The notes under the pieces are model-generated. The model ran no database searches. It was not told where the DNA came from and worked only from the letters and a program-made list of their open reading frames with translations. Of a DNA stretch of 64,000 bases, positions 44,701 through 56,711 are shown piece after piece. Source of the DNA: Marisa cornuarietis (taxonomy: Eukaryota > Mollusca > Gastropoda > Architaenioglossa > Ampullariidae); NCBI GenBank assembly GCA_004794655.1, contig SMMW01000149.1, positions 1,860,001 through 1,924,000 of the forward strand, written 5' to 3'. Numbering within the stretch: position 1 is the stretch's first letter; each line of letters begins with the position of its first letter. The translations under genes and the position numbers were made by a program.

Positions 44701-47700
44701 ATAATGTATAGATAGATAAGTGTGTTGTTATAATCAAAGTATTTATGCCATCTTGCTAATTAATATTAATGTGTTGGCAGGAGGGGGCAGGAGGGGGTTG
44801 AGTTGTGCTTTAGTATGAATTTCCACTTTTTATCTGTGCTTATGTAGGCGTTCGTTCTTGTGAGTGAGAGAGACTTAAGCTTGTCAGTGCCCTCCTGTAA
44901 GTTTTATGATACCTTTCTGCCCGTATAACCATCGTGGCATATAGTTGGATGGCTGCTTTTTTTGGCAAGTGCTTCGACCTAAAGGCAATTTCGCACTATG
45001 AGTAGAGACGAAACCGGAGTACCCGGAGAAAACGCCCGACGGCCGGTCCTGCGAACAGGAGTCACGTGGGCCTTATCCACTACACTACCGGGCGCCCCCT
45101 CATGGGATGATTTATGTAGTATATATATATATACATATATTAATTCGTGTTGCCTGTGTTTATCGATTTCTTAGGATTTTGTTTTTCACTGTTCTCTTGT
45201 TCACTCAGCTAAGTGTGTTACACTTCTTGTTGTCTGTACTTTCTGAAAGGTCTTGAAACATTCAGCCAGCTTGTATTTGAAAAAGGCGGGATGGTAAGAG
45301 ACATTTTAAATTATTTCCCTTATGCTGCATATTTTTTTTATTATTTGTTTCTTTTTTTTTCTCTTACTCAAAATTAGACCTGCTTACCTCTAGAATTCTT
45401 AACATCATCATATGTTTCAATATGTTAATGCAATTTCTCTCTGGTGAAATGTGATCATGTGGATACCAGCAATCTCATGAAAATTGATTATTGGTCGAAC
45501 TATTCTGCTTTCAACAATTGAGTGTACGATCTGTAGATTTAAACTGTTGTCCAACATACTGATCAGGCAAACAGGATGCCCTCTTCAGAATAACCCTGGT
45601 ATTCCATTATTTATCGTATGTTCTTTGTAAAACGCTTTGGGCTTGCCTACAGGGCTGGGACATGGCACTGTATTAAGTTAACTTTATTGTTGTTCTAATC
45701 AGTAACAGTAGGCAGGTCTGACTATATGATGATGACTTAACACCAAATTCACATCAAGCTACGAGCTGTTGTAACTGGTACATTCTATTCTCATTTTGAC
45801 TTGTGTTTACGACTTGAGAGGTCGAAATGCTTCTTTCGTCCTGACAGGCGTACATCAAAGAGTGGAATATTACGGACTCGCCGAGGTTTGCTCATCGTGG
45901 CTTTATGATCGACACGGCACGTCACTTCATCCCGTTAAAAATAATAAAGCTCCACCTGGTCAGTAAGATGTTTTTTTTCCCGCAATTGTTAAAAAGGTTA
46001 AAAAGACCACAGTAATGCAACGAGAAAGACACTGAAACGGAGGGAGCGACAGAAAGACAGAAACAGAAGAGAATGTGTGTTGTTCAAGGAGATCTTAGCT
46101 CCCTATATGTAGAGTCAAAGTGAGGTCAACCTTTTGTGTCTACATGCTAATGTTGCCTGTGACGCTAGTTGCGACGTCAGAGACCTTCAGTTTGTCTGAT
46201 GTCACGACCTGATGGCTACTCTGATGTCACAGGAGGCGATGGCTTGGAGCAAGCTAAACGTCCTGCACTGGCATATTGTGGACGCCCAGTCCTTCCCGTT
46301 CGTCAGTCGCCGCTTTCCGGAACTCTCAGAAAAGGTTGAAAGCATAATAATAGTATTATTAGTACATTTTGTATTGCTGTATAACAATGAAAGTGTGCAG
46401 GTGGAAAAGGGTGGTGCTGCTGGAAATTTCTTTAAACTGAAAATAACGATTGCATGAATCTTTTGTCTTTGCACCCTCAATAAATAGAGAGGATTTTGAT
46501 TTGTTTTCCTTAGGGTGCGTTTTCGCCGCGACACGTTTATACACCGCAAGATGTGGCGGAGGTCATTGAATTTGCGCGACAAAGAGGCATCCGTGTCATT
46601 CCGGAATTCGACTCGCCCGGGCATGCACATTCCTGGGGCAAAGGTCGACCTGGTAACTTTTAATCTTTTCTTGATGTTTTTAACCAGAAGCTACTTCGTC
46701 AGTGCATATCTCTTTAATCCAAGATAGGAGCCACAACTCTGGCTGTCATGCGGCTGATTTGATGCAGATCTTCTGACGCCATGCTGGAAAGATGGCCGCC
46801 CAGGGACTGCGGACTACGCCAAGCATGCAGAATACGAGAACTTTGACCCCACGAGGGAGACAACCTTTGAGTTCTTGGGCGAGTTCATGGCGGAAGTTGC
46901 CGAGGTGTTTCCGGATCAGTTTCTGCACGTGGGGATGGACGAGGCGCACTACATGTGCTGGTGGGCGTTGAGCGAACTGGTCATTCAGTCTTTCCTTGCA
47001 GCTCACTTCTCCTGTCGATACAGCTTGTGGTCTTAAGCAAAATTAATACATTGCTTTTTGTTATTGCTATTTCTGCAAATAATAATGAAACTTCTAGAGT
47101 TAGCTTTTTTTGTAAGGTTAAAGGTCAAGGTATAATGCTCCATAGCAGGAGAAAGGAACAATGAAAGTGGTTTACTGTTTCTAGGCAGAGCCTATACCTC
47201 TCCTTCTGTCGTTCTTACCTCCCCTAATAAATGAGGCACCCACTCCTGCAGAGCAGGTGCTTGATGGGCAGGAAAAGACTCAACCACAGGCCCAGTGACC
47301 TTGTACTCCACACAGTCTGTTGAACTCTTTATTAGAAGAGAGTATGTAAAATCCATGCAGTAATTTGGAAGTGTGGATGCTGAGAATGCATACATTCATT
47401 CCGCGTGTAAGCTTTGTGTTACTCAGGTCGCAGGTCGCGCGTGCGTACGTCTGCACGATGTTTACGTCAAGTTTTAACGTCCTTTTAATTAAGAAAAGCA
47501 AAAATATGAAATTTCTTAACCGGCTAACGAAGATTTTGTATTATTCAAAGGCACTCTATGCTGCTGAGCGACCGTGTTTAAACTTCATTCCAGGCAGTCT
47601 AACCCAAACATCACGGAATTTATGCTTCAGAAGGGTTTCGGGCACGAGGGCTACTCACTTCTGGAAGGGTATTACGTAAGCAGAGCGATTGACATTATAT

Positions 47701-50075
47701 CTAGGACAGGAAAAACACTGATGTTATGGCAGGACCCCCTTGACAACGGTGTTATGGTAAGAATCTAGGCAATATTTATTTAAACTTGGTGGATTTTCTT
47801 TTCATCTCTTATTTCTGCTGCCTTTCTTTTTCTTTGCCTTAATGTAACAGGTATTATATTTGCATTCTTGTTGGATGTTTATGATTTACTTTCATTTTGT
47901 AACCGTTTCTTTGCTTTTATCCATAAAGATCAAGTATGAAAATTTCTTTTAATTTAAAAAAAAAAAGATCAAGAACAAGAAAAGAGGAGGAGAAGAAATG
48001 AAAGGTGGGGTTGGAGCTGAATTATAAGGTCAATCAAACAACAAAGCCAGACAACTCGACTGCACCAAAAGAGAGGATATTTCCTTCGTGTATAACCTAA
48101 AGATAACCTAAACATCTCTTAACGTTATCAGATCGATTTGTCCAAGAGTGTTCAGTAAAAACAAACTATCGAGACAAATGCTTAAATCGAAGGGTCACAC
48201 TCTCAATCTCTTTGCAGGTGAATGTCTCAAACATCATTCAAGTGTGGAAAAACAGGGACGCCAGAACAGGAGCAACGACTTGGCAGGAGTACGTCAACAA
48301 CCTAACGGCCAGAGGTCATAATGTCGTCGTGTCATCCTGCTACTACCTCAACTACATCAGCTACGGCGAGGACTGGCGCACGTACTACAACTGCGATCCT
48401 CAGAATTTCAACGGTCTGATGCGGTGGCTTTTTCAGACTATAAACGGCTGTTTTTAACTCCCCTTTTCAGTTTTCCAGTCGATATCATTGCTTTTTCTAG
48501 AATTATCTTAATGTTTGTGTTAATATTTCATTTTCCGAAAACTTTTTTCTTCTGTATGCTTTTTGGGGAACTGTGTCATCTTCGCAGATAACCCTTTTTG
48601 GGAGAGACAGGAATAACAGGACTTAATGAACTTTCCATGTGATGTAGGTGGTGTGTCTGTCTCTGTATGTGTGTGAGTGAGAGAGAAAGAGCGAGAGAGA
48701 CAGAAAGAGAGAGAGGGGGAGAGCTGAAAGAAGGAAAGAAAGAAAGAATATGTACAGTTGTCTAGTTTCTCGCCTTTGAATACAAATAACGCACTATTGC
48801 TGTCCATTGTCATGCCAGGCACTGAGCAGCAAAATAATCGCATCCTCGGCGGAGAAGCATGCATGTGGGCAGAATTTGTAGACGGCACCAATTTTCTGCA
48901 AAGAACGTGGTCAGTTAAACTAATTGCTATGGTAACACCCTACAACACATTACCACTGCCGCTTGCGGTCGTTTCGTTTTCTTTCTTGGCTTCTTTTTTC
49001 CTAATTTTGCTCTTATTCGCCCTGAATCAGTCGTCTCCCTTCATCAATTTTTTGGAAGCCCGTTTGGTTAACGGTTATGTGTGAGGTGTTTGAGGACCAC
49101 ACATATTAGATCCATTTATTACAATTTTGTACACAAATAAGCAACAATAATAACAATAGTTATGATGCTAGATGTTAGATCCGTTCGTTACAGTCTTGTA
49201 CACGAATAAGCAAATATTTTTGATAGTAGAGGGACGTAACCTTTGATCTCCTCCTCTTGTGTACTCCATTTTGCAACCGTTATGTGATAAGCCTTTTATT
49301 GTCTTTGTCTTTTGTCAAATAGGGTATTAATTGGATTTTTTTGACAAGCATTCTATATTTTCCTTTATTTATATAAAAATCCCCATAATTTTATTGTGGA
49401 AATGTAGAGTAGCATAGCTCTATATTTTTTTACATCTGCAATATATTTCCCTCGAAGAATTTTTCTTAACCAATAATATGCCTTTTCAAAGCTCAAAAAA
49501 TGGTCTGTGTAAAATTTTATCCCTGACCTAGATTAAAGTCGATGATACAAGTATTCGCCTTGTTTTCTGTTTACAGGCCTCGTGCCGCTGCTGTGGCAGA
49601 GCGTCTCTGGAGCCCCGGTGACGCAGCGAGTGATGTAGACACGGCTGCTTTCCGGCTGGATGCCCATAGATGCCGCTTTCTGAGGTGTGTACACAGCCAA
49701 GCAGCGTACCTGTATGCACCTACAAAACAATAGTTTACAATAGTTCTTACCCGATGTGGATAGTTGGGTAGCTGGTCACTGATCTGAATTTCTTTTTATT
49801 TACCATCGCCCCACAAACCTATTGCTGGGCATCAGAAAACACTTTCTCCTCAATACTGTAATTTGACCCATTTTTTTCTTTCCAGGCGCGGAGTTCCGGC
49901 GCAACCAATCCTACCAGGTTTCTGTGGCGACTACGATTTTGGACTGCAAGCAGAAATTACGACAAGGACATCATCTTTATCAAGTGTTAATACTAGCATA
50001 GCCCCAGTGAATTTCTTCCTACAAAGCCAAACTGTGGTCCTGATAGCCTTATGCAGCTTGTGGTTCATCTCTTAA
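41012..50075 (+). CDS. GH20 beta-N-acetylhexosaminidase, 13 exons, 587 aa
   Basis: Exons: 41012-41110, 43383-43653, 44510-44575, 45250-45293, 45848-45958, 46233-46334, 46514-46643, 46768-46960, 47594-47756, 48218-48413, 48819-48909, 49577-49684, 49886-50075. They join to 1764 nt with matching phases. The start [17 protein letters not shown] looks like a signal peptide. VPWPMPAKW opens the N-terminal GH20b-like domain. The catalytic barrel shows [48 protein letters not shown], the Asp-Glu pair in [35 protein letters not shown] and AERLWSP. The enzyme removes terminal GlcNAc/GalNAc from glycans or chitin fragments. Odd points: GMDEA where GGDEV is usual, VDAQSF where VDDQSF is usual, and CYYLNYI where a Trp is usual before YL. 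The C-terminus ends with a hydrophobic stretch ([13 protein letters not shown]), suggesting a GPI anchor or membrane attachment, which lysosomal forms lack. Confidence 0.9.
41389..41503. repeat. (CA)n and (CATA)n microsatellites in hexosaminidase intron 1
   Basis: Two CA tracts are followed by about 18 CATA units. The antisense Met-Tyr-Val-Cys open frames here come from the repeat only. Confidence 0.9.
42578..42679 (+). CDS. Possible alternative first exon of the hexosaminidase
   Basis: An ATG opens a 34-codon frame reading [17 protein letters not shown] and ending TNRPPLK, then AAG|GTGCAA as splice donor. It ends in phase 0, exactly as exon 1 does, and with the same PLK residues. It would splice to 43383 and give a 588 aa protein with a different signal peptide. 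A TATTTAAA stretch lies about 27 nt upstream of the ATG. It may be an alternative promoter and exon, or a leftover of an older exon duplication. The first exon at 41012 has the better copy history. Confidence 0.5.
42808..43005. repeat. Minisatellite of about 60-bp units in hexosaminidase intron 1
   Basis: Three to four imperfect copies of a unit containing TATGAGAAGTACTAATGAG, TGCCA-TTGC and GTACTTATGAGAATG follow one another. Nothing suggests a coding role. Confidence 0.65.
44975..45108 (-). mobile_element. tRNA-derived SINE in a hexosaminidase intron
   Basis: The minus strand starts GGGCGCCCGGTAGTGTAGTG and contains TAGTGTAGTGG, a good match to the Pol III A box, then TGTTCGCAGGACC, a degenerate B box about 30 nt later. 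The block CCGGGTACTCCGGTTTC that follows resembles a segment common in animal SINEs. No 3' tail was delimited. The boxes are too close and the fold too poor for a working tRNA. Confidence 0.6.
49105..49220. repeat. Two-copy tandem repeat in a hexosaminidase intron
   Basis: A unit running from TTAGATCC through TTGTACAC to AATAAGCAA occurs twice with a period of about 65 nt and a few substitutions. It lies between exons 11 and 12. Confidence 0.6.
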
Positions 50076-50789
50076 CTGTAAAATGAAAGTTTTTGTCAAG
50101 TTAGCCTTTTAGTTTTTCTCAATTAGTGACCATCGTCAGGGCTGACATTTTTTTTTTAATACTTCAGAACGAACTAGAAACAGCGAAATCTACTACAGCT
50201 GCACACGTATGGGTGATCATTGATTGATTTTGGTATGATTTAGAATTGGGATTGTGTCATGTCTGTGAATACTTTCTAAAAAAAAATGTTTGTTCTCTTG
50301 TATCGCCGCTATAAGTCTTGAAGTCCGCTGAAGCACCTTCGATACATCTGGATACGCTTCACGTCGAGTGGTATAATTTTGCATATGTCCATCCTAGGAT
50401 GCTGTTATAATTAAAGCAAAGAAAGAAAGATCTCATCAGTCGTTTAAGCTCGGGAAAAGAAATGTTTCATGTTATCTCATACAGAGGTAACGATGGTGGA
50501 AGAAGGTGGGAAAAATATTAGTAGTGAACAATCTTGTCAGATCCGTTTAAAAGTCAGTTTTGTTTTCACCTCCCGATATCTTTCACGCAGCAATTTCGTC
50601 ATATTCGGCAACCCAAAACATGAATGTAAGCCTCTCATAAAAGTGAACCAACTGATCACGTGACGTTACTTTGCCACCGTAGCTCCTCGGAAGGTCTGTC
50701 TCGTTAGCAAGTCACCAGCTCCCAGTCCCCGCAGGGTAAAGTCCCCCTGTCACGGTTCGTCTAATCTGTGGTTTTATCTCAAGTCTATC
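50076..50789. other. 3' flank of the hexosaminidase gene, no gene seen
   Basis: Contains the likely 3' UTR. No clear AATAAA was singled out. Open frames here are short and without features. Confidence 0.4.
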
Positions 50790-51050
50790 GGCCAGTTGCA
50801 CAACACATGACTAATTTCGAAACATTAAAAAGCGTTCAATCTTTTTAGATAATCAGTTGCATAAAACAATGTGCACACTACAACTTCAGCACTTTTAAAT
50901 AAGATAAAACTGCTTAAAGCAAGATTTGCGTTTCTGTCAGCACATTTTTCGTATGTTTGTCCAACGCATTATTTAAATGGCATAGAGCGATTTTTGAAAA
51001 ATCGTTTTTAATTTGCTTTTTTACAACAGTTTTAAGTTTTACAAACATGT
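50790..51050. mobile_element. Second, truncated MITE copy
   Basis: Begins GGCCAGTTGCACAACACATG and shares the order of interior blocks with the element at 4093-4341. The right terminal repeat is missing: homology stops after ACAAACATG. The left terminal repeat is closer to the inferred intact end than the one at 4093. Confidence 0.65.
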
Positions 51051-51644
51051 ACTTTCTAGTCTCACATCTCTTCCCTTGCGGCTATACATAGGACAGCGGG
51101 CTGTTTCTACTCATTGTCTCTCAAACATTTTTTAAATTGTCCTGTGGCTTTTAGAATAGCATTATCAGCACCAGTCCACCTAATCTTAAGGCGAACAGTC
51201 TAAATACATAACAAATATATGTTTGAGATTTCCCTTTATACTGACAGTTCTGGGGTTTGCAAAAACATGGTTGGGACTATAAAGAACAAACCGAAACGGT
51301 TTGGTTTATTGTTTTATTTACTCGATTTCTTTCTCCTTTCTTTGTACGCTTTTTGGACATCCACGGACAAAATCTCCCTAACTAGACTTATGTCCTTAAA
51401 ACTTTGTTCGGTTTATGGCAGAGAGGATCAATGTGAAAATAAGTAAAACAGTGATAAAAATGACAGTACAATAAAGGACAAATATCTGAATGATGGAGGA
51501 TGGAGGATGGGTGATGGACGGATGGACGGGTGACAGATGGAGGGATGACGGATGGATGGTGGATGATTGATTGATGATTGATGATGATAGTAATTTTGGA
51601 AGCAAATGGTGTCCTTTGAAAATTACAACTTGTAATAAAATCTT
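51051..51644. other. Intergenic with GATG-rich tract
   Basis: No gene recognised. An imperfect GGATGGATGG / GATGATTGATTG repeat lies at about 51490-51590. Confidence 0.4.
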
Positions 51645-54600
51645 TTATGTTTTGATGATCCGCCTTCCATTGAGCTCATCGGCAAAATGTTTATTTATAG
51701 ACTCCACTTCTTGAGCTGTCCACATGGATTTTTGTGTTCCTGCACATGAAATCAAAAAGCATCATATTCTACAATCAACCTAGTCAAAACATCTCTTAAT
51801 CTACTAAGGACATACAGATCTGCATCTAGTATTCAATGAGTATATCAAAACATTTTCAATCAACCCACATATGATTAAAGATACTGCACAGTAACTGACC
51901 AACTAACACCATTTTTAAAAATGCCTGTTTACTTACCAGCTTTTTTATGGCTGAAACTTTAGCATGCCCCTCCTGAGGTCTCTGCTTGGACTCTAGTATG
52001 GCTGTAAAGGAAGAGAGAAAAACCATTGCAAAGCTTCAGAAGGATTTCATGCTCCATGAATGATCCCAGCTAGTGAAATTATGAGATCTTTTTCTAGATA
52101 GGTTTTTAAAGCAACGTTTACATTACTTTACAGGAAGAAAACAATACATTCTTGCACAACATGTCAAAGGCACAATTCTAAATTACTTGCATACAGGAGA
52201 AATCTCTGCATACTGACCAGGGACATCAATCACTCCACACATCTCCTCAGAGAGCAGAACCGGAGGGTGCGGCACGTTTCTGAGCATAAATAAAGAAAAA
52301 CACCTAATGTACTAAACGTGATTAAACTTTGACAACAGTTACAAAACTCAACAGTTCTATGTTATGAGTATAATACATACACATGAGCAAGGACTTCGAC
52401 AATATCCTGGGCAGGTGGGGCACTAATATCTCCTTGAAATGGGGTGACCTCCACAACTTCCCTGACCAGAGATAAAGATAAGATGATTTAGTCCTTTAAC
52501 AACAAGTACTAAAATTGCTAAAATTGAGGGTGTATTTTTAGACTCGACTGTTCCATTTTATGAGTATAATACATACACATTAGCAAGGACTTCTGCTATA
52601 TCCTGGGGAGGTGGGCCACAAATGTCAACTTCTCCACATGGGGTGACGTCCATAACCTCCCTGACCAGAGATAAATATAACATGATTTATTCCCAGGCCT
52701 GCACAAGAATTTTGTTTTGTAATACTGTACAGTATGACACACAATACATACATGACATACCACACGTGCATGACCTTTTGCGTGCATGCATGCAGGCACA
52801 TTTTCTTAAGTGATACTGCCACCTATCATGCTTCAGGTAAAAAGCTGCACCAAATCATGCTAGTTATCACAGTCATCATACGCAATAGGTAAAAATTTGC
52901 ATGCCAGCATGATATTGTGTTCAAGTTGACTCTTCTCATGAGCAGTTGGACTGTCATTCCAGATTAAGATATCTAACTGCATGAAAACAAGACAACAATG
53001 AGATCACTATAGATGTGTCAAATTTCCATAACAGTCTCACAGAGTACAACTACTGCTTTTCACAATTAACATTTATTCCACCACATGCTCAGTTTCTTTA
53101 GACAGATTGAGTGCATATCAGTCAACTAATTAATGTATCCTGATACTTTGCTAAAATCTTAAAGAGATTTTTAGTCTGCACAGTTTGTTTTACTAAATCT
53201 AAATACATGCGCAATAACAGCGACATCTCCACTCCCATGTGGGGACAAGGCAGCACTGTGGTCTCTTTTACGCACGCTGGAGGCAGCAGCTGTGAATTGC
53301 TCCCACAGAGACACTTCTCTGAGCAGACAAAGAAATAAAACTTTTCCTTCTCATAAGATTCCATAACACATGTACATGTCCACAAAAAAATTGAAAGTTA
53401 TTTTAATTTTATTATCTAGCACTGCAGCACAAAACTTATTGGTTGATATATTAATAAAAGTAGGACACATTATTTTGTTACATTATGTGCCAAACAGAAG
53501 AACGCATCCATATCATATGACAAAAAATTCATTTCACAGTACCTGACATCAGCACTTGTGGTTAAACATGCTGGTGTGACTGGTTCTGAGGTGCTGTCAA
53601 CAAATAATGCACAGAATTACAGTAACATTCATTAAAATGGGTTGGCAAAAAAGCAAATTTTCTATATGTTAATTTCATGCTCCTGGGAGCCTGAGGTGCA
53701 AGAAGAACAAGAAAAGCAATAGCTAATCACCCTGTATGAAGAGGTACCATTTTGATAAAGCTGCTCTGCTTCAGTATTGCATGCAGTGCTGGTAACCCAG
53801 TAAGGTAAGGGTTCTCTGAACGGCACCCCATGTGGCATACCAGTCACCGCCAGCTCTGGTTTTCTCTGGTGGCGTTTGTAAGGAAAGTTTTCTTTGTTTC
53901 CGGTGGCTTCCTCTGAAAACAAAGTAACCAACTACAATAACAAAAAAATTAAAAAAGAAGACAGAGAAATTGGTTTATCTTCAGTGTAGCGGGAGCGCTA
54001 GGCAGCTTGTACCGCTGACGGTGCTTTCTTCCCTCTACCCTGCACCTCCTTCCACCCCATGCTTGGTCACGCGAGTGGAGCGTCGCGAGGCAGGCTGACC
54101 GCACAACGGGTGACGTAGCACCCAGCTATTCCTGTATAAATACCAGAGAAAAGTCAGTCTCTGGACCTGCTTGTCGAAAGACGACTAGACCAGGCTGAAA
54201 AGCACTCTTGTCACCATGCCCCCTCTTTCCCCCCACCCAAGGGAGTTAGATGTTAGGATTTAGCTAGGTAGGTTAGCTAGAATAGGAATAATAGTAGCTA
54301 TAGGTGTAAATCTATGTCTTTGAACTTACTTCTCGGTGTAAGTGTCTTAGTCCGTATGCTGGCGTTATGCATGTGTCGTCGTCGTGTGAACATGACGAAT
54401 GAGAATCAGAAGAGAGAAAGAAATTGTGTCGTCCATTGTAATTGTGTCGAGCAACGGAACACACGAAGATCAAGGAGCTGAGAGATACACCGCAGAGAAC
54501 ACACTTTTGGTTTAGAGAAAAGCAGGGTCTTTTGTGGACTCCAAGGTCGGCTGAGTGCGGGTGCCGTAGATGGAAAAAAGAACACAACGCGAGGCAGTGT

Positions 54601-56711
54601 ATGAGATACGCACCCGACTAACGAGAGCTAGAACTTTAGAAAGAAAGTTCTCCTTGGGAACTTCCGTCCTTTCCTCTGGGACTAGAAAGAGGAACGGAGT
54701 GATTTATGGCGCTAGGGCGTATAAGTGGTGTAGCGATCGTCAGTCCGGTTACATTCAGTAGTACTACAAACTTACACACAACCCAATGAAGTAAACAACA
54801 GCATCAGTAATACTACAAACTCACCATACAATCCATTAAATAAATTTTGAACCTGCCGCCGGAGGTTTCTTCTTTCTGGATAATTAGATTGTTGGAAGAC
54901 TTGTTGTATTGATGAGGCAGCTGGGGCAATTGGTGCAGCTGAGGCAGTTTGGGGAGCTGGTGACTCTATAGTAGAGTCTCCTGTTGAGATCTTAAAATAA
55001 AAAGTCCATCCCAGCTGCTTCATGAAATCAGTCTGAAAATGAGAGGAAAATGAACTAAGCAGTTTCACATCATTTTTTCCCACTTCAGTATTACCTGCAG
55101 TTACTGAAATACTGTATAATGAACTATACTAATAGCCAGTCATAAAACCATATGTTTTGCATTAATATGTTACATACCAAGGTATGTAATTCCCTGCATA
55201 CTCTTTGCAAGTAGGCATCCTTCTATTTCTGTGTATCAGGAAGCTTCTGTTTTTGCAGGACAGCTTTCTTTTGGAAACATCTGCCTTCCTCGCCAAAGTT
55301 GCTCCATTCCCTCCTCATGCATTTAAGAACTGGGATAGATCATCCACCCAGAAAAGTCCGATCTAACTCCCAAACAGGATTTTGTCCACCTGGGAATGAG
55401 GTTTCAGACCCACCTCAATCGGGTCTCTCTACCAGTAGCTTGGTGGGGGCCTATACAGGACTTGATCAGAGGGTTCCTAGAGGCAGACAAGCGCACAGCC
55501 AGGGAGTGGCTACGACTTCTGGGGTTGCTGAATGCGGCCGGAGACCTGTTGCAGTTGGGGAGGTTGCGCATGATGGCGCTATTGGCCCACTGGAGACCAG
55601 CCACAGGTCGAGTAGAAGATCAGATCCCAGTGGGAAGAGAGGTCAAGTGTCACCTGTCAGCTTGGACAGACAACAGTTGGCTAGACGAAGGGGTTCCCCT
55701 CAGAGAACCTTCCCAGGAATTTTCCTTATGCACAGACGCCAGCCGCGAGGGCTGGGGGGGGGCCTATCTGCTGCCGGGATTCGATCTACGGCAGGGTCTG
55801 TGGTCGGGGGAAGAACAGACGTTACATATAAATTGGCGCACATGCATTCGTTCTTGTCTCTGGCAAGTGAGGCTATGCTTGTCTTGGCAGAAAGAGGGAC
55901 AATATGAGAGATATTGCGACGCTAGCGCGCGTCATTAACAGGGCCACATCACATGCGTCAGTTTGTGGTATGACTGTTCAGATGAATGCAAGGTTGATTC
56001 AGAGGGATGCTTTTTTTCGGCCAAGCAGACAAATTTTCAAAACTTAGCTCCGACGAACCCTGCTCTCCACTCTGTCGCGGCGAGACGCCACGGACTTGTG
56101 AAGCGCAGGATACCTCTGGTTATCTAATCTTACTTCCGGTTGTCTAATCTTACCTTCTTTGTCCTTCTTTTCTCTAACCGATACACGAGACTTAGCCAAA
56201 CGCGGCCTTCTCTTTTGAAGCCGTGGCTCGTCGCGAATAACCTGCCCCCTCCGACCACGCGCGGCAAACATCACACGGTCGGTTAGCTGAACATGGCAGT
56301 CAGTCAAAGCACCTCACATGAGAATTAGCAGGGGACTTCGCCGAGCCACAAACAGAACACGGTCTATCCATGACAGAAGGCACAGCACTCGGAAAACTTC
56401 ACAAGGGTAGCTAACACAGCGACCAACCTCGGTCACAGCTGGGCAAAAACTGAAGAAGAGTGCTCACTAGTGGGACAGGCAAGAGTGGGGGTGGGGGCTG
56501 AGCGGTGCTCTAGTGCCTGTGAGGCACGTGTTTTCTTGCTTTGCATGTTTTCCAACTGAATTGGGTAGCTAGAGGGTGACATCTCCTTATAGTCATGTCA
56601 TCTGGTACAGTACGAAGAAGAAATACAAAAATCTATCGAAAAAAATTGGGATCAAACAAAACTTACTCGTCGAAATGACTTCGCTGATTTACCAGCAGTT
56701 GGTCCTGACAT
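51645..56711 (-). CDS. Unrecognised multi-exon gene with repeated Pro-rich exons (model tentative)
   Basis: A first exon 56711-56667 (MSGPTAGKSAKSFRR) joins in phase to 55032-54825 (TDFMKQLGWTFYFK; then Ala/Pro-rich; RRNLRRQVQNLFNGLY) and to 53912-53731 (EEATGNKENFPYKRHQRKP). Separately, exons 52660-52577, 52461-52381, 52279-52218 and 52001-51937 join in phase. The first two are 84 and 81 nt copies of one exon (EVMDVTPCGEVDI and EVVEVTPFQGDIS). The last exon, about 51739-51645, has a convincing frame (KSMWTAQEVESINKHFADE) that does not match the phase of its predecessor. Exons at 53593-53543 and about 53318-53240 probably belong between the two chains, but their join to 53731 is out of phase. 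The W-x-EEV-x-HF ending resembles tails of repeat-associated animal proteins. Function unknown; it could be a decaying gene. Confidence 0.5.
53985..54753. mobile_element. Solo LTR (769 bp) with 5-bp target-site duplication
   Basis: The block starts TGTAGCGGGAG and ends CCGGTTACA, so it has TG...CA ends and TGTA/TACA inverted tips. TTCAG directly precedes it (53980-53984) and directly follows it (54754-54758). A TATA-like TATAAATA lies near 54134, about 150 nt inside, as expected of an LTR promoter if the element reads on the plus strand. No internal retrovirus-like genes are present, so recombination between two LTRs probably removed them. It sits in an intron of the minus-strand gene, between 53912 and 54825. 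Confidence 0.75.
55299..55938 (+). mobile_element. Retroelement reverse-transcriptase/RNase H fragment, DIRS-like
   Basis: The frame from 55396 contains TAREWLRLLGLLNAAGDLL, LGRLRMMALLAHW and then SLCTDASREGWGGAYL. The last resembles the first RNase H motif, with its catalytic Asp, after the reverse-transcriptase connection region. This order is typical of DIRS/Ngaro and related LTR-less tyrosine-recombinase elements. The catalytic YxDD part is absent and the frame ends at 55938. It lies in the first intron of the neighbouring gene, opposite to its direction. Confidence 0.6.

Noticed and set aside
44975..45108. A functional tRNA gene
   Set aside because: The A and B boxes are too close and no cloverleaf with an anticodon arm can be formed convincingly.
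56044..56307. Arg-rich 87-codon minus-strand frame
   Set aside because: It has no splice context, domain or neighbour support; it is likely chance in a GC-rich intron.
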